Shown piece by piece: positions 8,184 through 20,846 of a stretch of 64,000 nucleotides of DNA. The stretch lies in NCBI RefSeq assembly GCF_029892565.1, contig NZ_JARXVH010000001.1, positions 434,001 through 498,000 of the forward strand. The letters run 5' to 3'. Within the stretch, counting starts at the first letter, position 1, and every line of letters starts with the position of its first letter. Source of the stretch: Streptomyces pseudovenezuelae. GTDB taxonomy: Bacteria > Actinomycetota > Actinomycetes > Streptomycetales > Streptomycetaceae. The notes below the pieces were generated by a model, which was not told where the DNA came from, made no database searches, and saw nothing but the letters and a program-made list of their open reading frames with translations. The translations under genes and the position numbers were made by a program.

Positions 8184-10052
8184 CTACCGCTTCTGCTCCA
8201 CCCGCACCCAGTCCACCTCCGCCTGCACTCCCGCGGCCGTGACCCTGTCCACGCTGGACTGCGGCAGACCCCAATAGGGAGTGGTCACCTGGTTCCAGCC
8301 CGCGGGATACGCGCCGCCCAGGGCGAGGTTGAGGATGACGTAGTTGTTGTGGTCGTAGACCCACTGCCCGCGCGTCGACTCCAGCTTGTTGCGGGTCGTC
8401 TCCTGGACGAGGCGGTCGTCGACGTAGAAGCGCATTCCGGTCGGTGTCCACTCCACCGCGTAGGTGTGCCACTGGTCGGCCGTGCCGCCGCTCGGGTAGG
8501 TCTGGCGGGCGCCGATGTTGCCGTCGGCCGAGTAGCCGGGGCCGTGCAGGGCGGTGCTCGTCCAGTCCGGGTAGCCGATGTTCTCCATGATGTCTGTCTC
8601 GCCGGAGGCCGGCCAGGAGACCGAGGTGTCGTCGACGTTGCTGCCGAGCAGCCAGAAGGCAGGCCAGAAGCCGTCCCCGACCGGGAGCTTCATGCGGGCG
8701 CTGACCCGGCCGTAGGTGAAGTCGAACTTGGTGTTGGTGTCGATGCGCCCGGAGGTGAAGTCGAAGGTCCCGGCCGGTGTCTGGGTGCAGTCGTTGCAGT
8801 ACCTGGACTTCAGCAGAAGGCTGCCGTTCTGCGTGGCGATGTTGTCGGTGGAATCGACGTACGCCTGGGACTCCCCGTTGACCGGGCCCATCTCGTACCC
8901 GGTCCGGACGACCCGCCACTTGGAGCGGTCCAGGCTCGTCCCCGTGAAGTCGTCGAAGAACGTTGTCTGGTACGTGCCCGACTGCTCGCCGGGCAGCGCC
9001 GGGTAGGCGGCCGCGGCGCTGCCGCCGGTGCCCCAGACCTGGAACTCGTAGAGGGAGTAGCCGAATTGGGCGGTGTCAGGGGCCGGGTTGTAGAAGCTGC
9101 GGCGCTCCTTGCCGAGCATGCGGACGTAGCGGCCGGTGGCCGGGGTGGGGAGGGTGACGGTGTCGTGCCGGCCCGTCGCCTCCGACGGTGACTTGATGTC
9201 GGCCCGGCGGGCGGCCACGTCGGCGGCCGAGGGCTGGTAGACGGTGCGCCAGGTGCGGTTGTCGTCGGAGACCTGGACTTGGTAGTCGACGGCGTAGGCC
9301 GCCTCCCAGTAGAAGTCGACGGAGGAGATGGTCGAGGTGGCGCCGAGGTCGACCGAGACCCAGCGGTCGCCGTTCCAGTCGCTGGACCAACGGGTCGCGT
9401 CGTCCTTGAGGTTGGCGGGCCAGCCGCCGTCGGTGAGGAACACCGGTGAGTTGCCCGAGTGTTGGTAGCAGTTCGAGTACGCCGGGTGGCTCAGGGCGAG
9501 GTTGCTCCGGGTCGTGGACGCGGGGGCCGGTTCGCCGCCGTAGACCCTGAAGGAGTAGAGCGAGTAGCCGTAGGGCGTGGCGCGTTCCAGGCCCCGCATC
9601 CGGACGTAACGGCCCGTCGCCTCCTGCGGATACGTGTTCGCGGTGACCGAACCTCCGGTGCCGGCGGTCTCCGTGTAGAAGGGCGTCCAGTCGGTGCCGT
9701 TCTTCGAGACCTCCAGGACGTAGCGTTTGCCGTAGGCGGCCTCCCAGTCCAGGGTGACGCGGTCGACGCGGATGGTGGCGCCGAGGTCGATCCGGATCCA
9801 GGCGTCGTCGGCGAAGTCGCTGGACCAGCGGGTGGCGCCGTTGCCGTCGAAGGCGAGGCCGGGGGCGGTGCCGGCGTTCTCGCTGCCGGAGGCGGTGACG
9901 CCGGCCGGGTTCGCGGTGTAGGCGGTGCCGGCGCGGTCGGTGTCCCAGGTGGCGGCGGCAGCCGCGGCCTCCGGAGCGGGGGCGGCGAAGGCAGGGGTCG
10001 CGGACAGCAGGGCCACGGCGGCCAGGGCGGCCAAATAGGTGCGGGATCTCAT
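8184..10052 (-). CDS. Secreted GH16 beta-glucanase with two discoidin domains
   Basis: 622 aa. A Sec signal peptide ends near AFA-AP (residue ~24). Two F5/8-type C (CBM32-like) domains follow, about 30-170 and 180-335, each with the RWSSD...W...DLGA pattern. The catalytic GH16 domain occupies about 350-622. The catalytic ExDxxE motif is present as GETDIMEN near residues 482-490, giving nucleophile and acid/base glutamates. GH16 enzymes of this form usually cleave beta-1,3-glucans (laminarinase). It lies beside GH1, a sugar ABC importer and GH55, fitting extracellular beta-glucan breakdown. Confidence 0.88.
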   Translation of the reverse strand: MRSRTYLAALAAVALLSATPAFAAPAPEAAAAAATWDTDRAGTAYTANPAGVTASGSENAGTAPGLAFDGNGATRWSSDFADDAWIRIDLGATIRVDRVTLDWEAAYGKRYVLEVSKNGTDWTPFYTETAGTGGSVTANTYPQEATGRYVRMRGLERATPYGYSLYSFRVYGGEPAPASTTRSNLALSHPAYSNCYQHSGNSPVFLTDGGWPANLKDDATRWSSDWNGDRWVSVDLGATSTISSVDFYWEAAYAVDYQVQVSDDNRTWRTVYQPSAADVAARRADIKSPSEATGRHDTVTLPTPATGRYVRMLGKERRSFYNPAPDTAQFGYSLYEFQVWGTGGSAAAAYPALPGEQSGTYQTTFFDDFTGTSLDRSKWRVVRTGYEMGPVNGESQAYVDSTDNIATQNGSLLLKSRYCNDCTQTPAGTFDFTSGRIDTNTKFDFTYGRVSARMKLPVGDGFWPAFWLLGSNVDDTSVSWPASGETDIMENIGYPDWTSTALHGPGYSADGNIGARQTYPSGGTADQWHTYAVEWTPTGMRFYVDDRLVQETTRNKLESTRGQWVYDHNNYVILNLALGGAYPAGWNQVTTPYWGLPQSSVDRVTAAGVQAEVDWVRVEQKR

Positions 10053-10105
10053 GCGACTCTCCCTTGAGCTGGGGACGAGGTGGGGATCTTAATGGCGTGC
10101 TCATG

Positions 10106-10123
10106 ACAGACTTGAGGGTCTGT
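10106..10123. promoter_or_regulatory. Inverted repeat upstream of the GH16 gene
   Basis: ACAGAC-TTGAGG-GTCTGT, perfect 6-bp arms with a 6-bp spacer, 54 nt upstream of the GH16 start and nested inside looser CTCATG/CATGAG flanks. It may be an operator for GH16. No regulator family is recognised and a chance occurrence is possible. Confidence 0.3.
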
Positions 10124-10171
10124 ACATCCATGAGGATCGGTCGTTCCGGTCACCCGAAGAGATCCGCCGAC

Positions 10172-10217
10172 CGGGCACGGTGGCCGTGGGCTCCCGCACC
10201 CACGTCCACCGTGCCCG
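10172..10217. terminator. Strong hairpin terminator downstream of GH1
   Basis: The arms CGGGCACGGTGG and CCACCGTGCCCG are perfect 12-bp complements enclosing a second stem, CGTGGG/CCCACG. It sits 12 nt past the GH1 stop, between that gene and the GH16 promoter. There is no T-tract, as is usual in Streptomyces. Confidence 0.7.
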
Positions 10218-10229
10218 CCGCCGTGACCG

Positions 10230-11588
<1,359 letters not shown>

Positions 11589-11616
11589 AGATGTCCCTTC
11601 GGAGTGGGGGAGTCGC

Positions 11617-12477
11617 TCACTTGACGGCGCCCGCCGTCAGCCCGGCGACGAGGTAGCGCTGGAGCAGCAGGAAGCCGGCGACCACGGGCACGCTGACGAC
11701 CAGCGAGGCGGCCATGATCTGGTTCCAGTACACGTCGTTGAGCGTGGAGTAGCCCTGGAGACCGACGGCGAGGGTCCGGGTGGTGTCGTTGGTCATCACC
11801 GACGCGAACAGCACCTCGCCCCACGCGGTCATGAACGCGTAGACGGCGACCGCGACGATGCCGGGGATCGCGGCCGGCACCACGACGCGGAACAGCGCGC
11901 CGAGCGGCCCGCAGCCGTCCACCAGCGCGGCCTCGTCCAGGTCACGCGGCACCGAGTCGAAGTACCCGATCAGCATCCAGATCGAGAACGGCAGGGAGAA
12001 GGTCAGATACGTCAGGATCAGCCCGCCGCGCGAGCCGAACAGGGCGATGCCGGTGGCGTTGCCGATGTTGACGTAGATGAGGAAGAGCGGGAGCAGGAAG
12101 AGGATGCCCGGGAACATCTGTGTGGACAGCACGGTGACCGTGAAGACCCGCTTGCCGCGGAAGCTGTAGCGGCTGACGGCGTACGCCGAGAAGACCGCGA
12201 TCACCACCGACAGGACGGTCGCCGCACCCGCCACGACCAGCGAGTTCACGAAGTAGCGCGCGAGCGGCACGGTCGACCAGATGTCGATGTACGGGCGGAT
12301 GGTCAGCCCGCTCGGCAGCCAGCGGAACTTGCCCATGACATCGGCCAGCGGCTTCAGCGAGCTGGAGACCATGACGTACACCGGGAGCAGGACGAAGCCG
12401 GTGAGCAGGGTCAGGAAGATCCGCCGGGACCAGATGAAGGAGCGCGGCGGCGCCATCGGCGAGCTGGGGCTAGACAT
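11617..12477 (-). CDS. Sugar ABC transporter permease (MalG/CebG type)
   Basis: 286 aa with six predicted membrane segments. The EAA loop reads [21 protein letters not shown] (residues ~185-205), the contact site for the MsiK-type ATPase. Its ATG overlaps the end of the preceding permease gene by 8 nt. It forms the translocation pore with that partner for an oligosaccharide, likely a beta-gluco-disaccharide. No ATPase gene is adjacent, which is normal in Streptomyces, where MsiK serves several importers. Confidence 0.88.
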   Translation of the reverse strand: MSSPSSPMAPPRSFIWSRRIFLTLLTGFVLLPVYVMVSSSLKPLADVMGKFRWLPSGLTIRPYIDIWSTVPLARYFVNSLVVAGAATVLSVVIAVFSAYAVSRYSFRGKRVFTVTVLSTQMFPGILFLLPLFLIYVNIGNATGIALFGSRGGLILTYLTFSLPFSIWMLIGYFDSVPRDLDEAALVDGCGPLGALFRVVVPAAIPGIVAVAVYAFMTAWGEVLFASVMTNDTTRTLAVGLQGYSTLNDVYWNQIMAASLVVSVPVVAGFLLLQRYLVAGLTAGAVK

Positions 12478-13462
12478 CGGCGGTCCTCCGTCCGCGCGAG
12501 GTGAGCGCGAGGTAGACGCCCGTCACCACCAGCAGGAACAGCAGCAGGAGTACGGACATGGCGGAACCGGTGCCGAAGTTCCAGGTGACGAACGAGGCCT
12601 GGTAGATGTGGACCGAGATGAGATCCGCGGCCTCCGGAGCGGCCTTGCCGAACAGGACGTAGGGCGTGTTGAAGTCGTTGAACGTCCATAGGAACAGCAC
12701 CAGGACAAGGACCTGGTTGACCGGGCGCAGGGACGGCAGGGTGATGCGGCGCAGTTGCTGCACCATCCCGGCGCCGTCCAGCGCGGCGGCCTCGTACAGC
12801 TCCTTGGGGATGTTCTGCAGGCCGGCCATCACGATGAGGAAGGCGAACGGCCAGCCCTTCCACACGTGCACGATCAGCAGCGCGTAGAAGCTGTTGTCGC
12901 CGATCAGCCAGAACGACGGCTTGCTCGTGATGTGCAGCTGGTCGTGCAGGACGTGGTTCACCAAGCCGTTGTCGTGCTGGAACATGAACACCCAGGTGAT
13001 GACGGCCGCGTAGACCGGCAGGGCGTACGGGACCAGGAACAGGGCGCGCAGGATGCCACGGCCGCGGAAGTTGTCCTGCATGTAGACCGCCGCCGCCGTG
13101 CCGATCAGCCAGCAGAAGCTGACCGACAGGATGGTGAAGACGACGGTGACGAAGAAGGAGTGCAGCAGGTCCTGGCCGACGGGGGCGTCGAAGTCAACCG
13201 ACACCTTGTAGTTGTCGAAACCGGACCAGGGCGCGGTCCCCCAGTCCCGGATGTAGAACTGGGTGAGCTCCTTGAAACTCATCACGATGCCGATCACCAT
13301 CGGCACCAGGTGGACCAGGAGTTCGAGGAACAGGGCGGGCAGGAGCAGCAGATACGGCAGTGCGATGCGGCGGATCCTCCCGGGGCGGCGGCGGGGCGCT
13401 TTCTCCGCCGACCCGGGAGAGTTCTTGTGCACGGCGGCCTCTGCGGGTGCAGTGGTCGTCAT
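12470..13462 (-). CDS. Sugar ABC transporter permease (MalF/CebF type)
   Basis: 330 aa, six membrane segments. The EAA motif is YEAAALDGAGMVQQLRRITLP. ATG 13462 is preferred over GTG 13474 because GAGAGA lies directly upstream; the GTG would overlap the SBP stop (GTGA). It partners with the downstream MalG-type permease and the upstream binding protein. Confidence 0.88.
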   Translation of the reverse strand: MTTTAPAEAAVHKNSPGSAEKAPRRRPGRIRRIALPYLLLLPALFLELLVHLVPMVIGIVMSFKELTQFYIRDWGTAPWSGFDNYKVSVDFDAPVGQDLLHSFFVTVVFTILSVSFCWLIGTAAAVYMQDNFRGRGILRALFLVPYALPVYAAVITWVFMFQHDNGLVNHVLHDQLHITSKPSFWLIGDNSFYALLIVHVWKGWPFAFLIVMAGLQNIPKELYEAAALDGAGMVQQLRRITLPSLRPVNQVLVLVLFLWTFNDFNTPYVLFGKAAPEAADLISVHIYQASFVTWNFGTGSAMSVLLLLFLLVVTGVYLALTSRGRRTADV

Positions 13463-13470
13463 CGTTTCTC

Positions 13471-14787
13471 TCACTTCGCCGGCATCTGCTGCTGGGCCTT
13501 CTCGAGCTTCGCCTTGACCGATGCGGTGGTCACCGCGCGGCCGGCGGCGACGTCGGCGAACAGGTCCTTGACGGCCGTGCCGACCGCGGTCTCGAACTGC
13601 GACTCGTCGGCGACCTGCGGCAGGGCCGCGGCGCTGGTGGCGAGGGTGTCCTTGAGGACGGAGTTCGAGGCGGAGTTGAAGGAGGCGTCCTCCTGGGCGG
13701 CCTTGACCGGCGGGATGGAGCTGTAGGCGGTGTTGAGGATCTTCTGCTCCGCGTCGCTGGTCATGAACTTCACGAACTTGGTGGAGCCGTCGAGGTTGTC
13801 GGTGTTCTTGAAGACCGCGAGGTTGATGCCCGCGACCATCGAGTTGACCTGCGCGCCGGTGCCGGGGGTGCCGGACTGCACGGGCACCGGGGCGATGCCG
13901 TACTTGTCATCGGCCATGCCCTGCGACTTGAGGTTGGCGGCGGCGGACTGCCACAGCAGCATCGCCTGCTTGCCCTTGGCGAAGTCGCTCACGGACTGGT
14001 TCTGCGCGTACTCGGCGTCACCGGTCGGGATGACCTTGTCCTTGGCCATCAGGTCGACGTACTGCTTCACTCCGGCGACCACCGCGTCGTTGGTGAAGTC
14101 GGCCTTGCCGCCGGCGGTGAAGAACTCGCCGCCGTGCTGCTTGGCGAAGACGAAGGTGTGGTGGATGTTCTCGGAGACGTTGGCGCCCTCCGCGCCGAGG
14201 GCCGACTTGCCCTTCGCCTGGATCTTCTTGCCGTCGGCGACCAGCTCGGCCCACGTGGTCGGTGGCTTGGCGATGCCGGCGTCGGCGAAGATCTCCTTGT
14301 TGTAGTAGAGGGCGTACGCCATCGAGTACAGCGGGACCGCGGCCGGGTCCTTGCCCTCGGCGCCGGTCGAGCCGAGCGCGGAGTCGACGAAGCGGTCCTT
14401 GCCGCCGATCTTGCCGAAGTTCGTCGCGTCCCAGGGCAGCAGCGCGCCGGTGGCCTGCAGGGAGGCGCTCCAGGTGTTGCCGATGTTCAGCACGTCGGGG
14501 CCCTGGCCGGAGGTCGTCGCGGTGAGGATCCGGTTCAGCAGGTCCGACCAGGGCACGACCTCCAGCTTGACCTTGATGCCGGTCTGCTTCTGGAACTTGT
14601 CGAGCTCCGGCTGGAGGACCTTCTTGTCGATGGCGATGCTCGCGCCCTGGTTGGAGGCCCAGTACGTGAGGGTCTTCGGCGAGTCGTTGGACCCGCCGTC
14701 CGTCGACGAACCGCCTCCGCAGGCCGTGGCGGCAAGGGCGAGTGACATGGTGACGGCGCCTACGGCCGCGGCTCGGATGCTGCGCAT
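13471..14787 (-). CDS. Sugar-binding lipoprotein (CebE-like)
   Basis: 438 aa from ATG 14787, which has GGGAG just upstream. It has a lipoprotein signal (LAATAC-GGGSS, Cys near residue 23). The family-1 solute-binding fold is evident from LTYWASNQGASI, GPDVLNIGNTW and the hinge strand PLYSMAYALYYNKEIF. It delivers an oligosaccharide to the two permeases. GH55, GH16 and GH1 neighbours suggest laminari- or cello-oligosaccharide ligands. It is divergent from GH55, with an operator-like palindrome between. Confidence 0.87.
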   Translation of the reverse strand: MRSIRAAAVGAVTMSLALAATACGGGSSTDGGSNDSPKTLTYWASNQGASIAIDKKVLQPELDKFQKQTGIKVKLEVVPWSDLLNRILTATTSGQGPDVLNIGNTWSASLQATGALLPWDATNFGKIGGKDRFVDSALGSTGAEGKDPAAVPLYSMAYALYYNKEIFADAGIAKPPTTWAELVADGKKIQAKGKSALGAEGANVSENIHHTFVFAKQHGGEFFTAGGKADFTNDAVVAGVKQYVDLMAKDKVIPTGDAEYAQNQSVSDFAKGKQAMLLWQSAAANLKSQGMADDKYGIAPVPVQSGTPGTGAQVNSMVAGINLAVFKNTDNLDGSTKFVKFMTSDAEQKILNTAYSSIPPVKAAQEDASFNSASNSVLKDTLATSAAALPQVADESQFETAVGTAVKDLFADVAAGRAVTTASVKAKLEKAQQQMPAK

Positions 14788-14944
14788 GGCTCCCGGTGTC
14801 CCTTCAGGCATTACAGTCATGACTTAATTTAGGACGTGAGTTAAACCTCAAGAGATGGCCTCGTCAAGGGGTACGGCAACCATCGTGGAACTACGGTCAC
14901 ACCTCTTGACGCATCCGTTCGGGCAGTTGAAGCATTCAACGACA

Positions 14945-14958
14945 AGAGAGCGCTCCCA
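14945..14958. promoter_or_regulatory. CebR-like LacI-family operator
   Basis: AGAGAGCGCTCCCA matches 12 of 14 positions of the CebR operator TGGGAGCGCTCCCA, with the symmetric GAGCGCTC core intact. It lies 41 nt upstream of the GH55 start and 157 nt from the importer operon start, so it could control the divergent pair. CebR answers to cellobiose; another LacI-family member with the same core is possible. Confidence 0.6.
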
Positions 14959-14998
14959 GACCCCACCGTGTTCACTTCCTGAACAGGAGAGCCGCCAT

Positions 14999-16801
<1,803 letters not shown>

Positions 16802-16807
16802 GCCGGG

Positions 16808-16842
16808 CGGCGGCCCCGCCCCGGTGAGGAGCGGGACCGCCG
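16808..16842. terminator. Hairpin terminator between convergent genes
   Basis: CGGCGGCCCCGC pairs with GCGGGACCGCCG (one mismatch) across an 11-nt loop, and TTTC follows. It lies between the GH55 stop and the convergent EF-G-like gene and can serve both. Confidence 0.55.
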
Positions 16843-16861
16843 TTTCGGCCGGTGTCCCCCA

Positions 16862-18916
16862 CTACTGCGCCGGCGTCCCGGCGGGCGCCGGCGCGTAGCC
16901 GGTGGGACGGGCCGTGAAAGTGCCACGGCCCTGGGTCCGGCTGCGCAACCGGGTCGCGTAGCCGAAGAGTTCGGCCAGCGGCACGGTCGCCGTCACGACC
17001 GCCGATCGGCCGCGCGTGGTCGAGCCCGAGACCCGGCCCCGGCGCGCCGCGAGGTCGCCGAGCACCCCGCCGACGGCCTCGTCGGACACGGTGACCGTGA
17101 CCTCGACGACCGGCTCAAGGAGGACCATCGCGCAGGCGCGCAGGGCCTCCCGCAGTCCGAGCCGGCCCGCCGTGCGGAAGGCGGTGTCGGAGGAGTCCTT
17201 CACATGGGTCGACCCGTCGGTGAGCGTGACGCGCAGCCCGGTCACCGGGTGCCCGCCCAACGGCCCCTCGACGAGGGCGTCCCGGCAGCCGGCCTCGACC
17301 GCCCGGACGTACTCCTGCGGAACCCGCCCGCCGACGACCGCCGAGCGGAACTCGAAGCCGCCGTCCGCCGGTTCGACATCGAGGACGACATGGGCGAACT
17401 GCCCTGCCCCACCGTCCTGTTTGACGTGCCGGAAGACATGGCCGGACACCCCGCGCCCGACCGTCTCGCGGTAACTCACCCTCGGGCGCCCGACGTTGAC
17501 CTCCACGCCGTGGACGCTCCGCAACTGCTCAGTCGCCACCTCCAGATGGAGCTCGCCCATGCCGGACAGCACCGTCTGACCCGTCTCGGAGTCCGTCCGC
17601 ACGACCAGCGAGGGGTCCTCCTCGACCAGTCGCGCGAGCGCCGAGGCCAGCCGGCCGGTCTCGGTCGACCTGCGGGCCTCGACCGCCACGGAGACCACGG
17701 GTTCGGCGACACCGGGCGGTTCCAGCACCAGCGGGGCGCCGGGCGCGCACAGCGTCGTACCGGCGCGGGCGGACTTCAGCCCGACCACCGCGACGATGTC
17801 CCCGGCGACCGCGCGGTCGACCTGGGCGTGCCGGTCGGCCCGGACGCGCAGGATGCGCCCGATCCGTTCGGTGCGGTGTGCGACCGCGTCCCACACGGTG
17901 TCTCCCTTCTCGATCGTTCCCGAGTACACCCGCAGATACGTCAGACGTCCTGTCGGGGTGGCGTTCACCTTGAACGCCAGTGCCGCGAAGGGCGCCGCCG
18001 GATCCGCGGGCCGTTCCTCCCGCGTGCCCTCCGCCGTGCCGTCGCCGGTGCCCCGTACGGCGGGCACGTCGAGCGGTGACGGCAGGTAGGACACGAGGGC
18101 GTCGAGCAGCGGCTCGATCCCGCGGTTGCGGTAGGCCGAGCCGCAGAGCACGATCACGCCGTCGCCGCTGCGGGTGAGGTCCCGCAGCGCGGCGGCCAGC
18201 GTTTCGGCGGACAGCGTCGAGTCGGCGCAGAACTCCTCCAGCGCCGCCGGATGGAGTTCGGCGACGGCCTCCTCCAGCAGTCGCCGACGCCGGTGCGCCT
18301 CCTCGCGCAGCTCCGCCGGCACCGGCACGACCTCGGGCGCCTCGGCGCCGTCCGCCCACACCAGTGCGCGCATCCGCAACAGGTCGACGACTCCGGTGAA
18401 ACCGTCCTCGGCACCGATGGGCAACTGCACGACCAGCGGCGCCGGGTGCAGCCGTTCCCGGATCGAGTCGACGGCGCTGTCGAGGTCCGCGCCCGCGCGG
18501 TCCAGCTTGTTGACGAACGCGATCCTGGGCACGCCGTGCCGATCGGCCTGCCGCCACACGGACTCGCTCTGCGGCTCGACGCCCGCGACGGCGTCGAACA
18601 CCGCGACCGCGCCGTCGAGCACCCTGAGCGCGCGCTCCACCTCGTCGGCGAAGTCGACGTGCCCGGGGGTGTCGATCAGGTTGATCCGGTGGCCGTCCCA
18701 GGAACAGCTCACCGCCGCCGCGAAGATGGTGATCCCACGGTCGCGCTCCTGCGGGTCGAAGTCGGTGACGGTGGTGCCGTCGTGGACCTCGCCGCGCCGG
18801 TGCGTGGTGCCGGTGGCGAACAGGATCCGCTCGGTGACGGTGGTCTTGCCGGCGTCCACGTGGGCGAGGATGCCGAGGTTGCGGACGGTGGTCAGTGGGT
18901 TGAGGTGGGTGCGCAC
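16862..18916 (-). CDS. EF-G paralogue (translational GTPase)
   Basis: 684 aa. G1 is AHVDAGKTT, the switch I/G2 region RDRGITI, G3 DTPGHVDF and G4 NKLD. The C-terminus keeps domain IV ([18 protein letters not shown]) and domain V ([17 protein letters not shown]), clearly EF-G rather than Tet(M)/OtrA. It is a second EF-G-type protein rather than the housekeeping copy, as it has no rpsL/rpsG/tuf neighbours. A ribosome-recycling or antibiotic-tolerance role is possible but unproven. It starts at GTG 18916 and is preceded by a 38-aa ORF with a strong ribosome binding site. Confidence 0.83.
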   Translation of the reverse strand: MRTHLNPLTTVRNLGILAHVDAGKTTVTERILFATGTTHRRGEVHDGTTVTDFDPQERDRGITIFAAAVSCSWDGHRINLIDTPGHVDFADEVERALRVLDGAVAVFDAVAGVEPQSESVWRQADRHGVPRIAFVNKLDRAGADLDSAVDSIRERLHPAPLVVQLPIGAEDGFTGVVDLLRMRALVWADGAEAPEVVPVPAELREEAHRRRRLLEEAVAELHPAALEEFCADSTLSAETLAAALRDLTRSGDGVIVLCGSAYRNRGIEPLLDALVSYLPSPLDVPAVRGTGDGTAEGTREERPADPAAPFAALAFKVNATPTGRLTYLRVYSGTIEKGDTVWDAVAHRTERIGRILRVRADRHAQVDRAVAGDIVAVVGLKSARAGTTLCAPGAPLVLEPPGVAEPVVSVAVEARRSTETGRLASALARLVEEDPSLVVRTDSETGQTVLSGMGELHLEVATEQLRSVHGVEVNVGRPRVSYRETVGRGVSGHVFRHVKQDGGAGQFAHVVLDVEPADGGFEFRSAVVGGRVPQEYVRAVEAGCRDALVEGPLGGHPVTGLRVTLTDGSTHVKDSSDTAFRTAGRLGLREALRACAMVLLEPVVEVTVTVSDEAVGGVLGDLAARRGRVSGSTTRGRSAVVTATVPLAELFGYATRLRSRTQGRGTFTARPTGYAPAPAGTPAQ

Positions 18917-19025
18917 GGCCCATGGGCCTTTCTGGTGATCTCACGATCGGAAAAGGGCAGCGCGATTCCCGGACGGAACGTCACGACGAGCGCGTGAAGG
19001 CGCGTCGGTGGACGGGAGATACGTG

Positions 19026-19142
19026 TCAGACGTTCGTCACGGGCTTCCGGTGCCGGCCGCGCAGCGAGCACCGGGCGGACGGAGACACCAGGATCACCTG
19101 GTACCGGGAACGGGGAACGACGACAGCGGCGCGGTGACGCAT
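19026..19142 (-). CDS. Possible 38-aa leader peptide upstream of the EF-G paralogue
   Basis: ATG 19142 is preceded by GAGGGGAG at good spacing. The 38-residue product is basic (about eight Arg/Lys), with one Cys and no hydrophobic segment. It ends 109 nt before the EF-G-like start. It may be a regulatory leader (translation-coupled attenuation, as for many ribosome-targeting resistance genes), a small protein, or chance. The rest of the ~320-nt gap between the flanking genes shows no other feature. Confidence 0.35.
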   Translation of the reverse strand: MRHRAAVVVPRSRYQVILVSPSARCSLRGRHRKPVTNV

Positions 19143-19237
19143 GGCTGGGCTCCCCTCGACTGGTCTGACGTGGCCTGCCGAGTGTAGGGAGATCGACGCG
19201 TGCCGGTCACCGGGTTTTTTCGGCGGCCCCAAAGACC

Positions 19238-19984
19238 TCAGCGGTACTTCGCGATGAACGCCTTCACCTCGTCCCACACGGACGGCTGCTGATTCAGCAG
19301 GTCGTTGCCGTGCGCGACCCCGTCCACCAACTCCAGCTTCTTCCCCGGAGACTTCTTGGTCAGCTTCGCCAACTCCTTTGCGTCATCGGCGAATTGGCCG
19401 TCACCGTTCGCGGCGATGAAATACACCGGCATGGTCAACTTCGGTACGGCGGCGGTCGCGTCCATGTTCTGGTACAGCCCCGGCCCGGACACCGACACCA
19501 CCGCCGCGACCGCCGGCCGCACCTTCGACGCGGCGACCAGCGAGGCGGTACCGCCCTTGGAGGCGCCCATCAGGACGATCTTCCCGGCCCCTTCGCCGCG
19601 CAGCCGCTCGGCGGCCCCCTGGATCTCCTCCACCTCGGAGCCGTTGCTGTCGACCGCGATCACGCGATAGCCGTCGGTCGCGAGCTCCTCGGCGCCGACG
19701 ACCCAGGAGCAGACGTTGTTGTCAGACTGGTGGGACAGGATGACCCCGGTCGTGCCGGTGCCCGTCTCGTAGCCGTTGACGTCGGCCCCCTCGGTGTCCT
19801 TGAAGGTGACCGACTTCTTGAGCTGCTTGCCCGACAGACACCCGAAGTCGTTGCCGGTGGCTTCGGCCTCCGGCGTCGTGGACGGCCCGTCCCCCTGGTC
19901 GCCGTCACCGTCGCCGCCGCACGCGACGAGCGCCAGCATCCCCGTACAGACCAGCATCACGGCAGCCCGCATCGCTGAGTTCAC
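19238..19984 (-). CDS. Lipoprotein alpha/beta-hydrolase
   Basis: 248 aa from GTG 19984, which has GGGGGAGG five nt upstream. Lipobox LVAC-GG anchors it outside the membrane; a low-complexity Asp/Gly/Thr linker follows. The nucleophile elbow is GASKGG and the likely catalytic His is in VDGVAHGND; VYFIAANGDGQF carries the acid region. It resembles dienelactone-hydrolase-like or prolyl-oligopeptidase-like hydrolases. The substrate is unknown. Confidence 0.75.
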   Translation of the reverse strand: MNSAMRAAVMLVCTGMLALVACGGDGDGDQGDGPSTTPEAEATGNDFGCLSGKQLKKSVTFKDTEGADVNGYETGTGTTGVILSHQSDNNVCSWVVGAEELATDGYRVIAVDSNGSEVEEIQGAAERLRGEGAGKIVLMGASKGGTASLVAASKVRPAVAAVVSVSGPGLYQNMDATAAVPKLTMPVYFIAANGDGQFADDAKELAKLTKKSPGKKLELVDGVAHGNDLLNQQPSVWDEVKAFIAKYR

Positions 19985-20209
19985 GCGTCCTCCCCCGTCG
20001 AGAATCTGCCGCAAGCTAACGGCCGGGCCACCTCCCGTCAATGCATCGCACAGCGCCCCCGGCGACCGTCGTGAACATCGGGAAAACGGTGGGAACTTAT
20101 CCACCCGGCCATCAGTTTCCACGATGCTGTAGATATCGACAGATACCGATGGGGCCTCGGGCCGCCGCCCGGGCGGACCGGGCCACCGACCCGAATACCA
20201 GGAGTGCGC

Positions 20210-20665
20210 ATGGCCCTGTGGGACCGCATCAAGGAATCCGCATCGACGATGCAGACCCAGCTGGTGTCGAAGAAGAACGACCTCAAGAGCGGTGCGTTCC
20301 GTGACGCCAGCATGGCGATGTGCGCGCTCGTCGCGGCGGCGGACGGCACCATCGACCCGTCCGAGCGCCAGCGCGTGGCCCAGCTCATCTCCACCAACGA
20401 GGTCCTGCAGAACTTCCCCGCGGACGACCTGCGCCGCCGCTTCGAGGAGAACCTGAACAAGCTGACCGCCGACTTCGCCTTCGGCAAGGTCACCGTGCTG
20501 CAGGAGATCGCCAAGGCCAAGAAGAAGCCCGCCGAGGCCCGTGCCGTCATCCAGATCGGCATCGTCATCGGCGGCGCCGACGGCGACTTCGACAAGACGG
20601 AACAGGCCGTCGTACGAGAGGCGTGCTTCGCGCTCGACCTGCCGCCGCACGAGTTCGACCTCTGA
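20210..20665 (+). CDS. TerB-family tellurite-resistance-like protein
   Basis: 151 aa, start ATG 20210 with AGGAG upstream. TerB features are two acidic metal-binding helices, ALVAAADGTIDPSERQRV and IVIGGADGDFDKTEQAVV, each with the D-G-x-D/E pattern. It belongs to the widespread Ter stress proteins of Streptomyces, usually cytoplasmic or membrane associated, with calcium binding in homologues. It stands alone, not in a ter operon. A strong terminator follows. Confidence 0.85.
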   Translation: MALWDRIKESASTMQTQLVSKKNDLKSGAFRDASMAMCALVAAADGTIDPSERQRVAQLISTNEVLQNFPADDLRRRFEENLNKLTADFAFGKVTVLQEIAKAKKKPAEARAVIQIGIVIGGADGDFDKTEQAVVREACFALDLPPHEFDL

Positions 20666-20697
20666 GCACCATGCTCTGACCGGCAGCTCGCTGCCCG

Positions 20698-20727
20698 ACC
20701 CGGCCCGGATTTTCCCGGGCCGGGTTT
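20698..20727 (+). terminator. Intrinsic terminator after terB-like gene
   Basis: ACCCGGCCCGG and CCGGGCCGGGT form a perfect 11-bp stem with an ATTTTC loop, followed by TT. It starts 33 nt after the TerB-like stop. Confidence 0.8.
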
Positions 20728-20846
20728 ACGTTTGCCGGAACCGGTGAGGCGCGTGGGATGTGTCATCCCCTCCACACCGCCGCCGTCCCCCCGGAAAGAC
20801 TCGTCCACGCACGCGAGGACCACCCACATCGTGCGCAGGTGACGTG

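Noticed and set aside
16862..18916. Tet(M)/OtrA-type ribosomal protection protein
   Set aside because: Domain IV and V text ([28 protein letters not shown]) follow EF-G, not the Tet(M) loop patterns.
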